From a virus, in IMG/VR virus record IMGVR_UViG_3300006751_000177, positions 1 through 21,028 of that record: 21,028 nt of DNA; one strand, 5' to 3'. The stretch's first letter is position 1. Each line of letters begins with the position of its first letter. The translations under genes and the position numbers were made by a program. This document shows positions 20,293 through 21,028 of this stretch, in pieces. The notes below the pieces were generated by a model. That model ran no database searches, was not told the origin of the DNA, and saw only the letters and a list, made by a program, of their open reading frames with translations.

Positions 20293-20745
20293 TTAATTGT
20301 ATAGCCAAAAAACATCTTGGTCTTTCTTGTTATCAACATCACAATGTATAAAAGTCTTTCCAATACCAATTCTAGTAATCCCAACTTCCATAAGTGCTTT
20401 TATCATTAATGCTCTATCCCCACTATTGTTGCAATGGATGTCAGCCGCGAATCCAAATTTATGTGATGAACCCCAACGACCCCCAACTTTGAGATTCCAT
20501 TTTTCTGATCTGTAACCTGAGTTTATTTTAAAAGGAATACCTGCATTGCCACGAGCATAGTCAAGTTTTTCAAGAAAGTTTTTATCCATTTTTGAGCCAG
20601 AACCTACCTCATCTGGACTATCAAATTCTTCTAGTTTAAAGTATTTAAGGTTTATTGCACTCAAATTAGAGGTAATAGGTTTTATAGATTTTACATCCTT
20701 TGACTTCTTGAATAAACTCCTTACGAACTTCAGAAGCTTTTTCAT
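20293..20745 (-). CDS. Peptidase M15-type endolysin (D-Ala-D-Ala carboxypeptidase fold)
   Basis: This 150-residue protein shows the M15 signature: FKINSGYRSEKWN, GSSHKFGFAADIHC (the SxHxxGxAxD motif with Zn-binding His and Asp) and a final FIHCDVD with the third zinc ligand His. Such phage enzymes cut the peptide part of peptidoglycan to release progeny. The first 30 residues (MKKLLKFVRSLFKKSKDVKS) are a basic amphipathic extension. They may be a membrane-associating segment, or a later start may be used. The gene is flanked by two small membrane-protein genes, completing a lysis cassette. Confidence 0.8.
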   Translation of the reverse strand: MKKLLKFVRSLFKKSKDVKSIKPITSNLSAINLKYFKLEEFDSPDEVGSGSKMDKNFLEKLDYARGNAGIPFKINSGYRSEKWNLKVGGRWGSSHKFGFAADIHCNNSGDRALMIKALMEVGITRIGIGKTFIHCDVDNKKDQDVFWLYN

Positions 20746-20771
20746 CTTTTTTATGATATTTAGGATTGGTG

Positions 20772-20936
20772 CTATTGAGCTTTGTTTTTTTCATAAATAA
20801 AAAATTTATATACAGTAAATACTATTGCAAGTGTTAGAGAAACAAAAGTTAAAACCTCGTTGCAATCTGTTATGCTGAATCCAATAGCTGATCCGTTAGC
20901 TATCCCTACTTGTATTGTATCTCTTAGATGTGTCAT
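20772..20936 (-). CDS. Small single-span membrane protein of the lysis block
   Basis: The ATG at 20936 opens 54 codons ending in TAG (20774-20772). The product begins MTHLRDTIQVGIANGSAIGF, has one membrane span (VLTFVSLTLAIVFTVYKFFI) and a short charged C-terminal tail (YEKNKAQ). It sits 26 bases before the endolysin start. It could be a second holin, an antiholin or a spanin-like partner. The sequence alone does not decide. Confidence 0.55.
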   Translation of the reverse strand: MTHLRDTIQVGIANGSAIGFSITDCNEVLTFVSLTLAIVFTVYKFFIYEKNKAQ

Positions 20937-21018
20937 TTTTATTTATTTTGGGCTTAGTTTCCAAGTAGGATTTCAGCTTAGTTATATTTATTGTTTTTGG
21001 TTTATAATGTTTCTTCAT
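20896..21018 (-). CDS. Possible small basic protein
   Basis: The ATG at 21018 opens 40 codons to a TAA at 20898-20896. The product is Lys-rich (MKKHYKPKTINITKLKSYLE and so on) and overlaps the start of the next membrane-protein gene by about 41 bases. It fills the gap to the right edge. The long overlap and simple composition keep confidence low. Confidence 0.35.
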   Translation of the reverse strand: MKKHYKPKTINITKLKSYLETKPKINKNDTSKRYNTSRDS

Positions 21019-21028
21019 TAATTTCCTG
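21002..21028 (-). CDS. Possible C-terminal end of a gene cut by the right edge
   Basis: Reading in from the right edge, a frame encodes QEINEETL followed by TAA at 21004-21002, overlapping the next possible ATG by 17 bases. Only eight codons are visible, so this is a guess. Confidence 0.25.
   Translation of the reverse strand, partial: QEINEETL

Noticed and set aside
20666-20794. A 42-codon minus-strand frame over the start of the endolysin gene
   Set aside because: It overlaps the endolysin by about 80 bases, is Lys-rich low-complexity sequence and has no coupling junction with its neighbours.
1-21028. Genome-wide stop-codon reassignment as explanation of the tape measure TAA
   Set aside because: TAA ends many well-supported genes here, including at TAATG couplings, and I saw no other essential gene broken by a stop.
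1-21028. Plus-strand reading frames of 60-90 codons (for example at 12664-12939 and 13083-13361)
   Set aside because: They lie opposite well-supported minus-strand genes, have hydrophobic low-complexity products typical of antisense frames and break the single-strand layout.
1-21028. Integrase, repressor, tRNA, CRISPR array, insertion sequence
   Set aside because: Looked for on both strands; no recombinase motifs, cloverleaf, regularly spaced repeats or transposase were seen.

Overview
The window is a compact, strongly AT-rich stretch of a tailed bacteriophage (or prophage) genome, most likely a siphovirus-type phage of Bacteroidota, probably Flavobacteriia. Reasons: every convincing gene lies on the minus strand; genes are chained by ATGA or TAATG overlaps; start codons lack purine-rich Shine-Dalgarno sequences and follow AT-rich leaders; the main non-coding region carries a match to the Bacteroidota promoter element TAnnTTTG; and several proteins (the DUF3127 OB-fold protein, the N-terminal Cys-rich GKYKWGKTG protein, the tape-measure type) are of kinds seen in flavobacterial phages. 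I see no integrase, repressor, tRNA, CRISPR array or insertion sequence.

Transcription runs from high to low coordinates. (1) 21028-20083: lysis block, with a small single-span membrane protein, an M15-type peptidoglycan peptidase (endolysin) and a two-span holin-like protein. (2) 20102-19374: metallophosphoesterase. (3) 19373-19195: the main control region, with promoter element, palindromes and a 9-G run. (4) 19194-15171: early replication/recombination operon, with small unknowns, a possible recombination-associated protein, an SSB-like DUF3127 protein, a DnaA-domain-IV-like protein, a helix-turn-helix replication protein with internal direct repeats, and NinG. (5) 15150-12684: a sigma-like helix-turn-helix protein, Cys-rich zinc-binding proteins, a DUF3310 protein and a NinB-like protein. 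(6) 12639-11193: small and large terminase. (7) 11080-1: virion morphogenesis, with tail assembly chaperone and its predicted -1 frameshift extension, tail-terminator-like protein, small structural protein, HK97-gp10-like protein, two large distal-tail/baseplate-like proteins, a fibre-like protein, the tape measure (split by one in-frame stop), a Cys-rich coiled-coil protein, the XkdF-like prohead protease and the start of a further head gene. Portal and capsid genes are absent between the terminase and tail genes and probably lie beyond the left edge, an unusual order.

The most interesting points are a T9 slippery run with an 85-codon open -1 frame behind the tail chaperone; a lone TAA in the tape measure gene with the same frame open on both sides; a large terminase whose Walker A motif lies upstream of its first ATG, implying a non-AUG start; a module shared by the protease C-terminus and the next gene's N-terminus, suggesting a nested scaffold; overlooked microgenes, notably a 20-residue membrane peptide with ATGA overlaps at both ends; and a control region whose palindrome resembles paired DnaA-box-like sites next to a phage DnaA-domain-IV-like gene. 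Family names come from recognising motifs by eye; no database search was run.
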